A DNA stretch of 64,000 nt from Actinomycetes bacterium (GTDB taxonomy: Bacteria > Planctomycetota > Phycisphaerae > JAACET01): the NCBI GenBank assembly GCA_030614915.1, contig JAUXAG010000002.1:124001-188000 (forward strand), written 5' to 3'. The position numbers and the translations under genes were made by a program. Position 1 is the first letter of the stretch. Each line of letters opens with the position of its first letter. The notes under the pieces were generated by a model that worked only from the letters and a program-made list of their open reading frames with translations, searched no databases and was not told the origin of the DNA. This document shows positions 16,442 through 26,617 of the stretch, one piece after another.

Positions 16442-19204
16442 ATGAACGGATCATACATGATTAGCCACAAAATACATCCAAAGAAAGAGCCTCGGGGGAC
16501 GGTGCTGATTCTGTGCGTGGCCCTGCTGGTGATCCTGGGGCTGGTGGCCTCGACCTTTGTGATCCTCAGCCATACCCAAAGGGCCAGCTCGCGAGCGCTG
16601 AGCAGAGCCGATCAGCTCGAGCAGGTCAGGCAGATGAGCCTGGCCTACGTCCGCACGCTGCTGCTGGAAGACATTGTCACGGCTGATGTTTCCGGCAACG
16701 CCCAATTCCTGACCGGCAGCGCCGAGCCTTACGACTCCCCCGGCATTGACCCTGTAGTGGGCATACGCCTGGACCCCTGGCTAGGCTCCCACTGGGATTC
16801 CGGAATTGCTGGCTGGCGGTATCTGTCCAACATAACCGGCGATTCCGATCCAACGAGGCCTTACCAAAACGTTACTCCAGCCATTCTTGTCGGTATCCCT
16901 GACGATAGCACGGATACCGATGGTGACCGTGTACGTGACGCCTGGTGGATACCAGCCAATTCCAGTTTTCCATTTACCAACATAACCGCCCCCGATGGCA
17001 CTCAATACCGCGTTGCCATTCGCATTGTCGACACCAACGCCCTGGCGAACATTAACATCGGGGCAGCCAGTGTTGATGGCTCGTGGCCAGAACAGAATAC
17101 TCGTTTGTGGGACAGTCAATATCCGTGCTACTTGGATTTGCGTGGCATGGGCGCAGGATCATCTCTGGACAGCGGAGGTGCTGTACCTGGGCGGATCTCG
17201 GGGCGATCTTCCGATCCGTTTACAGCCTTGACTTATGAGCTATATCCACATTTGGCAAACAATAATTACACTGATTTGGGCAGTCTCGCGCCGCCACAGG
17301 ACTACATTCGGCCATTTGATGCGGCGGAGGAGTTGGCCCTGCGAATGATGGCTGGGCCGGGCACAGATTTGAACGGGCGATTGGGGAGCCTGTTGGCTTC
17401 GTTTAGCACTAATAGCAGGCTATTGACGGCTTATTCCTGGACGATGCAGATTCGACCATCTAGCAGTCAAGCTATTGAGGATGAGCTAACGGCTCTCGGC
17501 TTTCCCGGCCCATGCAAAATACCACTTGAACATCTTTTCGACAGCGATGCGCTGGTTAGGAAAAATGCTCGCCGGGCCGTCTATTTGGGTCTAGTTGCTG
17601 CATTGTTAGATAGCGGTATGAACTTAGTTAACGCGGAAGACGACGCAACTGAGTTTTTCGTCAGTCTGATGGACTATATCGATTACGACGATTTCTCAGA
17701 TGATCTTCCGGATATTTCGGTAATCGACTCGAGTGCTAATAGCCTAATAGATTTTGGAGCATGGCCTACAGCCCCCGCCAAACCTTTTGCAGCCAAAATT
17801 GCTTACGGTACGGATAGCCAGCCCATCATCTCGGAAGTCTATAGCTATAGATACTATGATTGGACGGAAGTACCTCCAGGTAGCGGCAATTACACTTTCG
17901 TAATAAATGATAACGAAAGCAGATATGCCGTCGAATTGTATAATCCTACGGGAGTGGATATTAACCTAAGCGGCTGGGTATTGGATCTTCAAACTACTTC
18001 TTATGATCTCAGTGGAACCATAGCAGCAGGCGGATTCTGGACCATAACTTCTCACGATGCTGACCACTTACCTAATAGCATCCCGGACCCGAAGCTGGTT
18101 CTCACACCACCAAGTGCTCCTACTCCTTTTGCTATAGGCACGGGCGAACAGCTTATTGAATTGGCGCGCCAGGGCCCGGGAGGTGCAGGGAACCTGGTTG
18201 TAGTAGATAGATGTGAAGAAAATTTCGGCCAGGTGCCACTCTATGTCGGCAATCTTATTGAGACTGTCCTAATGGATTTTCAACGGCCTGGTAATAATTA
18301 TGATGGTGATTTGATACCTGCTATTGCTGTTTTTCAGGATGGTTTGCCAAACATCACTTTGGGAACCTTTCCTACAATTAATAACAGTGGCGCTGGTGGC
18401 CAGCTTGTGTTTCCTGCTATTTCCGATGGCCAACTGCATAGTCTCGGCGAGCTTTTCTATGTACTGCGCGTAGCTTATAACGGGGCCAATGCTTCACTGA
18501 TCCTGGCTATGGAAGCCCAGCCGGACGGTGATTCAACCTATCGCCTGGACCCCAGCGGCGCCGCTGGTCGCAAGATTCTGCAATATTTCACTCTCCGCAC
18601 AGGCCTATATGATAATGCTGACAATGACGGCGACGGCTATAGGGACGACGTTAAGATCATCGACGGCACCTCCGCCACAGCCAAGGAAATTGTCCCGGAG
18701 GCACGCGTACCCGGCCTGATCAATGTCAATACGGCTCCTTATGGAGTTCTCCAGGCACTTCACTACTACTATCAGTCGGCGCAAAACGATATTGCTCAGT
18801 TTATATGGAGAAAACGCCCCTTTACTACTCTGGGTAGTGTAGCCAACAAAATTGCCACTGAAACTTACACTCCCGTACCACCTGATTTACCCATACCCAT
18901 AACACCTGCTGACCTTAGTAAAGATGAAGATTCAACTGTCGGTTCGCCGGACGGTATTACCGTGGACAACGAAGAAAAGCTATTCCACTTTAGAAACGTG
19001 GCTAATCTGATAAGCGTGCGGTCGGATGTGTTTGTGGTGTATATAACCATCCAGGCCAGCGATCGGGATGGGAAGTTTACTAATCCTACGGCTACGCTGC
19101 GGACGATGGCGATTGTGGACAGGTCGTTTTGTCTTCGGCCGCAGGGCACGACTCTGGCGGCTATTCCTTTGCCGAGGATAGTGGCCCAGACGACATTGCC
19201 ATAG
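16442..19204 (+). CDS. Very large GspK-like pseudopilin with lamin-tail-like insert
   Basis: GspK caps type II secretion pseudopili. This 920-residue protein has a short basic N-terminus and a hydrophobic helix (about residues 20-42, GTVLILCVALLVILGLVAS) and ends with the GspK-type segment VPGLINVNTAPYGVLQAL at about residue 755, a helix-hairpin-like element often followed by IxxxR and PF, as here. In between, about residues 486-545 (YAVELYNPTGVDINLSGWVL, then AAGGFWTITSH) resemble a lamin-tail (LTD) domain. Typical GspK is about 300 residues. An acidic repeat DNADNDGDGYRDD near residue 735 may bind calcium. It is the last gene of the operon. Confidence 0.75.
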   Translation: MNGSYMISHKIHPKKEPRGTVLILCVALLVILGLVASTFVILSHTQRASSRALSRADQLEQVRQMSLAYVRTLLLEDIVTADVSGNAQFLTGSAEPYDSPGIDPVVGIRLDPWLGSHWDSGIAGWRYLSNITGDSDPTRPYQNVTPAILVGIPDDSTDTDGDRVRDAWWIPANSSFPFTNITAPDGTQYRVAIRIVDTNALANINIGAASVDGSWPEQNTRLWDSQYPCYLDLRGMGAGSSLDSGGAVPGRISGRSSDPFTALTYELYPHLANNNYTDLGSLAPPQDYIRPFDAAEELALRMMAGPGTDLNGRLGSLLASFSTNSRLLTAYSWTMQIRPSSSQAIEDELTALGFPGPCKIPLEHLFDSDALVRKNARRAVYLGLVAALLDSGMNLVNAEDDATEFFVSLMDYIDYDDFSDDLPDISVIDSSANSLIDFGAWPTAPAKPFAAKIAYGTDSQPIISEVYSYRYYDWTEVPPGSGNYTFVINDNESRYAVELYNPTGVDINLSGWVLDLQTTSYDLSGTIAAGGFWTITSHDADHLPNSIPDPKLVLTPPSAPTPFAIGTGEQLIELARQGPGGAGNLVVVDRCEENFGQVPLYVGNLIETVLMDFQRPGNNYDGDLIPAIAVFQDGLPNITLGTFPTINNSGAGGQLVFPAISDGQLHSLGELFYVLRVAYNGANASLILAMEAQPDGDSTYRLDPSGAAGRKILQYFTLRTGLYDNADNDGDGYRDDVKIIDGTSATAKEIVPEARVPGLINVNTAPYGVLQALHYYYQSAQNDIAQFIWRKRPFTTLGSVANKIATETYTPVPPDLPIPITPADLSKDEDSTVGSPDGITVDNEEKLFHFRNVANLISVRSDVFVVYITIQASDRDGKFTNPTATLRTMAIVDRSFCLRPQGTTLAAIPLPRIVAQTTLP

Positions 19205-19266
19205 CAAAATCAAATTGCAAAAGTCAAATATCAAAATTACAGATAAAAAATCAAAAAGATAAAAAC
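19205..19266. repeat. AT-rich low-complexity repeat at the end of the pilin operon
   Basis: AAATCAAA- and TCAAAAAGA-type words fill the gap between two convergent genes. The composition differs sharply from the GC-rich surroundings. No hairpin terminator was seen here. Confidence 0.65.
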
Positions 19267-19281
19267 CACAGCGGCGAATTA

Positions 19282-20253
19282 TCACTTTTCGAGCGGGCAG
19301 GCGAGGAAGTGGCCGGGGGAGATTTCCTGCAGCGAGGGCCGGTGCACGCGGCAGTGGTCCTGGGATTGTGGACAGCGAGGATAGAAGGGGCAGCCAGCCG
19401 GTGGAGCTGGGGAGATTTCATCGGGCACGCTGAGGCGGTCGCGGCGGATGTGGGGGTCGGGCAGGGGTATGGCTGAGAGCAAGGTGCGGGTATAGGGATG
19501 GGCGGGGTTGCGGTAGAGCTCGTCGGCCCAGGCCCGCTCGACAATTTGGCCCAGATACATGACGGCCACCTGGGCGGAGAAGTGCTCGACGACGGCGAGG
19601 TTGTGGGCGATGAAGAGGTAACTCAGTCCGAGCTGATCCTGGAGGTCGGCTAAGAGGTTTAGTATTTGGGCTTGGATAGAAACGTCGAGGGAGGAGACGG
19701 GTTCGTCGCAGACGATAAGGCGGGGCTCGAGGGCCAGGGCCCGGGCGATTCCGATGCGTTGTCGCTGACCGCCGGAGAACTCGTGTGGATAGCGATTGAG
19801 ATATCGGGGGCTCAGACCGACGCGCTGGAGCAGGTCGGCGACCTTTTGGCGCAAGGCTCGGCCGCGGGCTAGGCGGTGGACCTTGAGTGGTTCGCCGACG
19901 ATGGCCTCTACGGTCATGCGGGGGTTTAGTGAGCCGACGGGATCCTGGAAGATGATCTGCATCTGTCGGCGGAGGTTTCTCAGGCTGCGGCGGTCGGCAT
20001 CGAAGACGGATTGGCCGTCAAAATGGACTTCGCCGGCGGTGGCGGGGATGAGCCGAAGGATGGTTCGGCCGAGGGTGGTCTTTCCGCATCCGCTTTCGCC
20101 GACCAGGCCGAGGGTTTGGCCACGGGGGATGTCGAGGTCGATATCATCGACGGCGCGGACCCAGCCGCGGACGCGAGAAAAGACTCCTCGGCGAATGGGG
20201 AAGTAGGTTTTGAGGCCGCGGATTTGCATGATGTGTCCGTTGGTGTTAGTCAT
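19282..20253 (-). CDS. oppF: Oligopeptide/dipeptide ABC transporter ATPase (OppF/DppF type)
   Basis: The second ATPase of a peptide importer, 323 residues. Walker A is GESGCGKTT, the ABC signature is FSGGQRQRIGIARAL, Walker B is LIVCDEPVSSLD, and the C-terminal oligopeptide-transporter extension has CPFYPRCPQS, a Cys-containing motif of this subfamily. The start at 20253 overlaps the preceding stop by 8 bases and has AGGAGG about 9 bases upstream. A longer open frame extends to 20610 but lies inside the upstream ATPase gene. Opp and Dpp substrates cannot be told apart here. Confidence 0.93.
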   Translation of the reverse strand: MTNTNGHIMQIRGLKTYFPIRRGVFSRVRGWVRAVDDIDLDIPRGQTLGLVGESGCGKTTLGRTILRLIPATAGEVHFDGQSVFDADRRSLRNLRRQMQIIFQDPVGSLNPRMTVEAIVGEPLKVHRLARGRALRQKVADLLQRVGLSPRYLNRYPHEFSGGQRQRIGIARALALEPRLIVCDEPVSSLDVSIQAQILNLLADLQDQLGLSYLFIAHNLAVVEHFSAQVAVMYLGQIVERAWADELYRNPAHPYTRTLLSAIPLPDPHIRRDRLSVPDEISPAPPAGCPFYPRCPQSQDHCRVHRPSLQEISPGHFLACPLEK

Positions 20254-21289
20254 GGGTGGGCACCTCCTCTGAACTTGGCTGCGAAGGGATGTCACAAGGA
20301 GGGGCGTGCTCATAGTCGGGGGCTTTCCAGCAGGCGACGGTGTGGCTGGGCTGGACCTGGCGGAGTTGAGGCTCGGCGGTTTGGCAGCGCTTGTCCTCTC
20401 GGCCGAGCGGGCAGCGGGGGTGGAACTTGCAGCCGGTGGGAAAGGCCAGGGGGTTGGGGACGTTTCCACCGATGGCTTCGAGTCGGCGCTTTTTCTGACC
20501 CAGACGCGGCAGAGAACGGAACAGGCCCTGGGTGTATGGATGGCAGGGTTGGTCAAAGAGGGTTTCGACGGAGGTGTACTCGACGATTTTGCTGGCGTAC
20601 ATGACGGCAACGGTGTGGGCGATCTGGGCGATGACGGCGAGGTCGTGAGTGATCAGCACGATGGCCATCTGCTGAGAGGCCTGGAGCTGGCGGAGAAGGT
20701 CGAGGATCTGGGCTTGGATGGTTACGTCGAGAGCAGTGGTGGGCTCGTCGGCGATAAGCACGGCGGGGCGGCAGGAAAGGGCCATGGCGATCATGACGCG
20801 TTGGCGGAGGCCGCCGCTGAGCTGGTGGGGATAAGCGTAAAGGCGTTGGGCGGGGGCGCGGATGCCGACGCGGCGGAGAGATTCGACGGCCAGCTCGCGG
20901 GCCTGGGCGGTGCTGAGGTTTTGGTGGAGCTTGATGGCTTCGACGATTTGATTGCCGACGGTGAAGACGGGGTTGAGGCTGGTCATGGGCTCCTGGAAGA
21001 TCATGGCGATTTCGTTGCCGCGAATTTGGCGCATTTGTCTTTGGGGGAGTCTGAGCAGGTCCCGGCCTTTGAAGAGGACTTGGCCAGCGACGATTTTTCC
21101 GGGCGGTGAAGGGACCAGGCGCATAACGCTCAGGGCACAGACGCTTTTTCCGCAGCCGCTTTCACCGACGATGCCGAGGGTTTGTGCAGGGTTAACCTGC
21201 CAGCAGACGTCATCGACGGCCCGGACTAGCCCGTTCTCTGTGCGAAAGTGGGTGGAGAGATTTTTTACTGTGAGTAGAGACTCATTCAT
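20246..21289 (-). CDS. oppD: Oligopeptide/dipeptide ABC transporter ATPase (OppD/DppD type)
   Basis: The first ATPase subunit of the importer, 347 residues. It shows Walker [10 protein letters not shown], signature [15 protein letters not shown], Walker [13 protein letters not shown], and the C-terminal [10 protein letters not shown] that marks peptide-transport ATPases and may coordinate a metal cluster. Its start overlaps the oppC stop by 4 bases (ATGA), so all five genes form one operon. Confidence 0.93.
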   Translation of the reverse strand: MNESLLTVKNLSTHFRTENGLVRAVDDVCWQVNPAQTLGIVGESGCGKSVCALSVMRLVPSPPGKIVAGQVLFKGRDLLRLPQRQMRQIRGNEIAMIFQEPMTSLNPVFTVGNQIVEAIKLHQNLSTAQARELAVESLRRVGIRAPAQRLYAYPHQLSGGLRQRVMIAMALSCRPAVLIADEPTTALDVTIQAQILDLLRQLQASQQMAIVLITHDLAVIAQIAHTVAVMYASKIVEYTSVETLFDQPCHPYTQGLFRSLPRLGQKKRRLEAIGGNVPNPLAFPTGCKFHPRCPLGREDKRCQTAEPQLRQVQPSHTVACWKAPDYEHAPPCDIPSQPSSEEVPTHD

Positions 21290-22194
21290 ATCTGTTTAGT
21301 TTCTTTGGGATCCAGGGCAATGCGCATACCCTCGCCGGTGAGGTAGAAGGCCAAGGTGGTGATAAAGATAGCCATGCCGGGGAAGACAATGAGCCACCAG
21401 GCATCAAGAATGTATTGTTTTCCGCCGGCAATGATATTTCCCCAACTGGGGTCTGGTGGCTGAACGCCAAAGCCAAGATAACTCAGCGAGGCCTCGTACA
21501 GAATTGCTCCGGCCACGCCGAGGACGGCACTGACGAAGACGGGCGGCAGGGCATTGGGCAGGATGTGTCGGAAAATAATGCGCAAGTGGGGGGCGCCGGT
21601 GGCCCGGGCGGCCTGGACGTAATCCGTTTCCCGAAGGGTGAGAAATTCAGCGCGAACCAGACGACTGGTGGCCATCCAGCGGGTTAGGCCTATGACAATA
21701 GCAATATACCAAATATTCGGTCTAACCAGAGCTGCGACGGTCAATACCAGAAAGAATGTGGGGATGGACAACATGATGTCCACAAATCGCATAATGATTG
21801 CATCTATCCAACCGCCGAAGTAGCCGCTTATGCTGCCCAGGGTAACACCAATAACTACGCTTATGCCGACGGCTATAAATCCGATCAGCAGAGAAATGTG
21901 GGTGGCCAACAGAACTCGAGCCAACACATCGCGACCTAAATCGTCAGTGCCCAGAGGGTGTCCGACTGATGGGGGCGTAAATTGTGCAGGAGGGTCGGGT
22001 TGATTCGGATCGGCGGGCCAATGTACTCCGGAAAGATGTAAAATCCAATAACTCAGACCCACGGCGAACAACAGGATCAAAACCACCAAAGCAATAAGGC
22101 TCGGAATGTTCTTTCGAAAGCGCCGCCAGAAACTCGAACCCACGACTGTGGGCACAGGCGTTGATTCAGACGTGTCAATAGTTGCTTCTGCCAT
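21286..22194 (-). CDS. oppC: Oligopeptide/dipeptide ABC transporter permease (OppC/DppC type)
   Basis: The second membrane subunit, 302 residues from the start chosen at 22194 (AGGA 8 bases upstream); a longer frame starting at 22248 overlaps oppB. An N-terminal hydrophobic helix (LIALVVLILLFAVGLSYWIL) is followed by the PGTDDLGRDVLAR-type segment (here HPLGTDDLGRDVLARVL), the OppC hallmark. The permease core carries the EAA-like motif ARATGAPHLRIIFRHILPNA that contacts the ATPases. About six membrane segments are visible. Confidence 0.93.
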   Translation of the reverse strand: MAEATIDTSESTPVPTVVGSSFWRRFRKNIPSLIALVVLILLFAVGLSYWILHLSGVHWPADPNQPDPPAQFTPPSVGHPLGTDDLGRDVLARVLLATHISLLIGFIAVGISVVIGVTLGSISGYFGGWIDAIIMRFVDIMLSIPTFFLVLTVAALVRPNIWYIAIVIGLTRWMATSRLVRAEFLTLRETDYVQAARATGAPHLRIIFRHILPNALPPVFVSAVLGVAGAILYEASLSYLGFGVQPPDPSWGNIIAGGKQYILDAWWLIVFPGMAIFITTLAFYLTGEGMRIALDPKETKQI

Positions 22195-22204
22195 GGTTAG
22201 AATC

Positions 22205-23173
22205 CTAGCCAAGTCTGACGCGTGGATCGACAACCGCGTAAAGTACATCAGCTATCAAGTTACCCAAAACCACCAGTATCGAGGAAATAGTAAGCGAAAC
22301 CATGATGATGGGCATATCACGCTCCAACAGGGCCTGAAAGGTCAAACGGCCCATGCCGGGATAACCGAAGATCTGCTCGATAATGACAGCGCCACCCAAA
22401 AACTCCGGCAGCAGGTAACCTATATAAGTGATTATGGGCCTTAGGCTGTTCCGAAGAGCATGTTTGTAGGCCACCTTTGATTCGGGCAGTCCCTTAGCTC
22501 GGGCGGTGCGGATGTAATCCTCATTCATGGCCTCGACCATAGAGGCCCGTATATAACGGCTCTGGATGGCAACAAGACTAAGCGACAAGGTCAGAGCCGG
22601 TAAGAAAACGTGCCAAGTAAAATCAACCAAGGCCGTAAAAGGACTGCTAAATTCGACGCCGAAGGTGTGCGTACCAATGACCGGAACATGCCAGAAACGC
22701 ACCAAGAACAAAATCAACATATAAGCTACCCAGAAGGCCGGTAAAGAAATCAGCCCAAAGCTGGCCACGCTTACCAGACGGTCCTGCCATCGGCCGCGAT
22801 GTTGGGAGGCATAGATACCTAGAGGCAACGAGCCACTAAAGCTGATAATAAAGGTCATCAGCCCCAGGGCCAGCGTGGCGGGCAATCGGTCCAGGACCTT
22901 GAGTATAGCGGACTGGTTGTCCTTGAAGCTGACCAGTCGGCCGGTGAACATATCCCGCATGGTCAGAAGGTATTGCACATGCAAGGGCTTATCGAAATGA
23001 AACTGCTTGGCGATCATTTCCTGAACAATCGGGCTTAGTCCGGGATTCATCTCCACACCCGGCAAGGTGGCCTGCCCGCCGGGGGCCAGGTTTATGAGGA
23101 AGAAGGTTATTACCGTAATGCCCAGCAGCAAAGGAATGGATATAAGCAATCGTCGAATGATGAAGGTCAGCAT
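22205..23173 (-). CDS. oppB: Oligopeptide/dipeptide ABC transporter permease (OppB/DppB type)
   Basis: The first membrane subunit, 322 residues. It starts with the OppB signature (FIIRRLLISIPLLLGITVITF) and has about six membrane helices. The EAA-like segment is RTARAKGLPESKVAYKHALR. It is 13 bases downstream of the binding-protein gene and followed after 10 bases by oppC. Confidence 0.93.
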   Translation of the reverse strand: MLTFIIRRLLISIPLLLGITVITFFLINLAPGGQATLPGVEMNPGLSPIVQEMIAKQFHFDKPLHVQYLLTMRDMFTGRLVSFKDNQSAILKVLDRLPATLALGLMTFIISFSGSLPLGIYASQHRGRWQDRLVSVASFGLISLPAFWVAYMLILFLVRFWHVPVIGTHTFGVEFSSPFTALVDFTWHVFLPALTLSLSLVAIQSRYIRASMVEAMNEDYIRTARAKGLPESKVAYKHALRNSLRPIITYIGYLLPEFLGGAVIIEQIFGYPGMGRLTFQALLERDMPIIMVSLTISSILVVLGNLIADVLYAVVDPRVRLG

Positions 23174-23185
23174 ACCAGCAGTTCC

Positions 23186-25336
23186 TTACCGGGCCATCTC
23201 GGGCGCCAGAGAAGCCGGGGCCCACCAGGGCATGTAATGATCATAACCATGATAGCCCGCCCGTGTATTTCGCACCGGTTCAACAATCCAGCTACCATCT
23301 TCAGTCGGGCGCCGCACCACATACATGTTCCTATACAAAGCGCAAGCCCCGTAGCCTTGCAACAAGAATAGGTACGGCTGGTCCCGGTAAATGATTTCCT
23401 GCAGACGCCCACATAGCCTGGCAATCTCCTCCCTATCGAAAGTCGTACGAATCTTAACCAGCAGTTCATCAACTTCGGGATTCACATAGGAGCAGTGGTT
23501 AAACCTTGGGGGCTCAATCTGCGAACTGTGCCATAATTCGAACTCGTCGTAACTGTAACCACTGAACCAGCCAAGTATCATCGCGTCAAACTGACGAGTG
23601 TTCATGTAGTTCTTGAGAAACACCGCCCACTCATACATAGCCGTGTTCACTTTGATGCCTATTTTCTTCAGATCGTCCTGGACCAGTACCTGAATCAAAG
23701 CCCGCTGGACATTGCCGTGGTTGGTTATCAGGTCAAATTCAAATCGTTTCCCATCTTTGTCCAGCCAGCCATCATCATCGGTATCAACCCATCCGGCCTG
23801 GGCGAGCATCTTTCGAGCCTGGTCGGGATCATAGGGGTAGGGCTTGATATCTTTATTAGCAAACCACATTTGTAAGGGGAAGGTCCCGTTGGACGGGCGG
23901 CCGTATCCGTAATAGACGTACTTGATGATTCGATCTATATCCACAGCATGAGCCAGGGCCACCCGCACCCGCCTATCCGCAAAAAGAGGGTTCTTCAGAT
24001 TCCAGCCTATGTAAAGATACCCTTGACTCCACCGTCGAAAGAGCTCGAATCTTTCCGATTCCTGCTGAAAACGTTTTATCTGATAAAAGAGCAGCACAGA
24101 TGTATCAAACCCCTTAGAGTCAAAAGCAATCGAATTGACGAAGGCATCTGGAACTACCCGATAGACCACAGCTGGTAGACTGGGAGGTCCTTCAAAATAG
24201 TCAGGGTTAGCCTCTAAACGCACGTATTCATTGTGTTTCCATTCCGCGAAGCGGAATCGGCCGGTAGCGATAGGCTTGGAATCATAATTATCTGCCCACC
24301 ACTGAGCACTTTTTCCCTCCAAGATGTGCTTTGGAATTAATTGTAGAGGCTCCCAGCTAGACAAACATAGACCGTAGGGCACCCTATAGGTGACGATGAA
24401 AGTATATGGGTCGGGTGTTATCACATGCTTTACTAACCAGTAGTACCCAGCCAGTCGAGAGCGGTACTGCGGATCAACTACACATCGATAAGTAAACTCT
24501 GCATCAGCGGAGGTCAGCGGCGCTCCGTCGTGCCAGCGCACGCCTTTGTGAATCTTGAAGGTGATAACCGGCTCATTCAGAAGGGCCTGGTCAAGATGAT
24601 CTAGTATCTCTCCTGCCGACCCCTCCTCGCCTGTAAAAACCTCGAGAATTTCTGTTCTGAACTTTGTTCCCTTGCCTACTACGGTAACACTCAGCAACAG
24701 GTCGTTGATTACTACTGTCTCAAAAAGCTGCACACCTTCCAGCGACTCAGTTAAGGTGGATAACCTCTCCCTGATCACATCCGTGGTAGCTAATTGGCCG
24801 TCGGTGAGTTTTTCCGTTGGGTCGTGACTGAGCGTCAACACTGTTACCGGCAAAAGCTTTTGGCTATCTATGATGTCAAATAGTTCTCGCTCATAGCTCG
24901 TGCCAGCAGCAACGCCACTTTCAGGGTCTTCGAAGTGCAGCTTAATCGTTTTACCTTCGGCTTTACACGACACCAACTTCATGGCGGGCCATTTTGCTTT
25001 TGCAGCATTAATTTTTTCTAGAGCCTTGGATGCTTCACCGGCTGAAGTAAAAAAGGCTGTAGAATTCTGTGTTATCCAATATTCCTCAGCCAAGTCGCCC
25101 ACAATATTCAGATGTTCGTCATATTTGACCAATGCGTTAAAAACAAACCACTGTACCTCACCAGCGGAGACCGACTGAGAAATGATCGGGTTGAGCGTAT
25201 CCGGCTCGCCGATGCTGCCGATAGTTAGCTGCTCTTTTTTGTTGGCGATGTTGTGCTGGCGGACGACGAAGAAGGCCATGATCATCCAGGCAGCCAATAG
25301 AATGAGCGGCAAAATAAGCAAGCGTTTGATAAGCAC
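23186..25336 (-). CDS. Peptide-binding protein, SBP family 5
   Basis: The extracytoplasmic receptor of the importer, 716 residues, longer than most (about 540). A hydrophobic N-terminal segment (residues 5-26) lacks a lipobox Cys, so it looks like an uncleaved anchor or a non-lipid signal. Family motifs include IGEPDTLNPI near residue 42 and, in the core, VRWHDGAPLTSADAEFTYRC and the C-terminal YRDQPYLFLLQGYG. An extra stretch of roughly 150 residues (about 110-260) without family motifs lies before the VRWHDG region. It is the first gene of the operon and would set substrate choice. Confidence 0.88.
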   Translation of the reverse strand: MLIKRLLILPLILLAAWMIMAFFVVRQHNIANKKEQLTIGSIGEPDTLNPIISQSVSAGEVQWFVFNALVKYDEHLNIVGDLAEEYWITQNSTAFFTSAGEASKALEKINAAKAKWPAMKLVSCKAEGKTIKLHFEDPESGVAAGTSYERELFDIIDSQKLLPVTVLTLSHDPTEKLTDGQLATTDVIRERLSTLTESLEGVQLFETVVINDLLLSVTVVGKGTKFRTEILEVFTGEEGSAGEILDHLDQALLNEPVITFKIHKGVRWHDGAPLTSADAEFTYRCVVDPQYRSRLAGYYWLVKHVITPDPYTFIVTYRVPYGLCLSSWEPLQLIPKHILEGKSAQWWADNYDSKPIATGRFRFAEWKHNEYVRLEANPDYFEGPPSLPAVVYRVVPDAFVNSIAFDSKGFDTSVLLFYQIKRFQQESERFELFRRWSQGYLYIGWNLKNPLFADRRVRVALAHAVDIDRIIKYVYYGYGRPSNGTFPLQMWFANKDIKPYPYDPDQARKMLAQAGWVDTDDDGWLDKDGKRFEFDLITNHGNVQRALIQVLVQDDLKKIGIKVNTAMYEWAVFLKNYMNTRQFDAMILGWFSGYSYDEFELWHSSQIEPPRFNHCSYVNPEVDELLVKIRTTFDREEIARLCGRLQEIIYRDQPYLFLLQGYGACALYRNMYVVRRPTEDGSWIVEPVRNTRAGYHGYDHYMPWWAPASLAPEMAR

Positions 25337-25457
25337 GTCTGCAGCCTAAAAGATCCGGAAGATTTCCAGTCGGCCAGCGAGCAAATTTAACAGCTATATA
25401 CTATCGTCTTGGGCACAGAAGTCCAGGATGGGCCAAGTGGCACAGCAGGGGCTAGAG

Positions 25458-26588
25458 TTATTCTTCTTTGGGCGGGGCTAAGGTGCGATGGGCCTCTTCG
25501 AGCTGTTCGATGATGGGAATGTTCTGGGGGCACTTTTCCAGGCAGTTGCGGCATTGGGTGCACTGGGAGGCATCATGCTGGCCGGAAACGAGCCATCCGT
25601 AGAGGGTTCTAGCCCGGGCGTGGAGGTTGTAAACGCGGAATTCGTTCATGAGGCGAAAGATTCCGGGTATGTCTACGCCCTGTTCACAAGGCAGACAATA
25701 CCGACAGCTGGTACAGTACAAGTCGGCGAGCTTCTCCTTGGCCTCGATCATGGTTTTGATTTTTTTCCGCTCGGCAGGGCTGAGAGGCTCAGCGGAGCGG
25801 GCAGCCTGGATGTTCTGGTTGAGCTGCTGGGAGGAGCTCATTCCGGAAAAGGCCACGTCGATGTCCTGGTTGTCCCAGACGAAGCGCAGGCAAGCAACGG
25901 CCTCGGAACTGCTGCGTTCGAGGAGTCCGTCGGCAAGCTCGTGGGGCCCGGCCAAGTGCCCGCCGGCGACGGGGCCCATGATGCCGACGCCGAGTCCTTT
26001 GCCGTGGGCGTGGGCCAGGACCTTGCTATAGCGGCGGTCAATCATGTTGTACTGGAGGAGAATGCACTCGAATAGGCCGGTGTCAATCAGCTTGATCACG
26101 TTGTCGGGTGTATCGTGGCTGGAAAAGCCTATGTGGCGGATTTGTCCGGCGGCCTTGGCGCTTTCGAGAACGAGCAGGATTTTCTGCCAGTTCCTCTGGA
26201 AGGCCTCCAGGGAGAGCGAATGCATGAGGTAGAAGTCTATGTATGTGCCGAGGCGTTTGAGGGCGAGATCGAGGCGGGTTTGGAAGGTGTCGTCAGGCTT
26301 TTCGTCGGCGTAGAGGCCGACCTTGGTTTGGATGTAGAAGGTTTCGCGGGGGCGTCCGCGAATGGCCCGACCGATGGCCACCTCGCTGTCGCCGTCGTGG
26401 TAGTTAAGCATAGAATCGATAATGTTTATGCCGCCGTCGAGTGCCTGGCGGATAAGCTCGACGGCAGGGTCGAAGTCGACTTTGCCGTCGGGGGTGGTGG
26501 GCAGGCGCATGGCTCCGAGTCCCAGGCGGGAAACCTTGAGGCCGGTTCGGCCGTAATCTCTAAGCGGTATTGCCTGGGGCATGTACAA
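25458..26588 (-). CDS. Aldo/keto reductase with C-terminal 4Fe-4S region
   Basis: A 376-residue oxidoreductase. The aldo/keto reductase barrel holds the tetrad: Asp and Tyr in NIIDSMLNYHDGD, Lys in QTKVGL and His in YLMHSL. The C-terminus adds two cysteine clusters, CTSCRYCLPCEQGVDIP and CTQCRNCLEKCPQN, the pattern of a ferredoxin-like 4Fe-4S domain. Such fused reductases are common in anaerobes and their substrates are mostly unknown. The start could be the Met two codons in (26582). Confidence 0.88.
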   Translation of the reverse strand: MYMPQAIPLRDYGRTGLKVSRLGLGAMRLPTTPDGKVDFDPAVELIRQALDGGINIIDSMLNYHDGDSEVAIGRAIRGRPRETFYIQTKVGLYADEKPDDTFQTRLDLALKRLGTYIDFYLMHSLSLEAFQRNWQKILLVLESAKAAGQIRHIGFSSHDTPDNVIKLIDTGLFECILLQYNMIDRRYSKVLAHAHGKGLGVGIMGPVAGGHLAGPHELADGLLERSSSEAVACLRFVWDNQDIDVAFSGMSSSQQLNQNIQAARSAEPLSPAERKKIKTMIEAKEKLADLYCTSCRYCLPCEQGVDIPGIFRLMNEFRVYNLHARARTLYGWLVSGQHDASQCTQCRNCLEKCPQNIPIIEQLEEAHRTLAPPKEE

Positions 26589-26617
26589 GGTTCCTTGTGA
26601 AAAAAGCGATTGCGAGT

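Noticed and set aside
20306-21109. Long open frame opposite the OppD gene
   Set aside because: Antisense frame with strong Gly/Asp/Val bias produced by GC-rich codons of the real gene. The same applies to frames opposite the AsmA-like gene (32004-32594) and mnmA (33821-34483).
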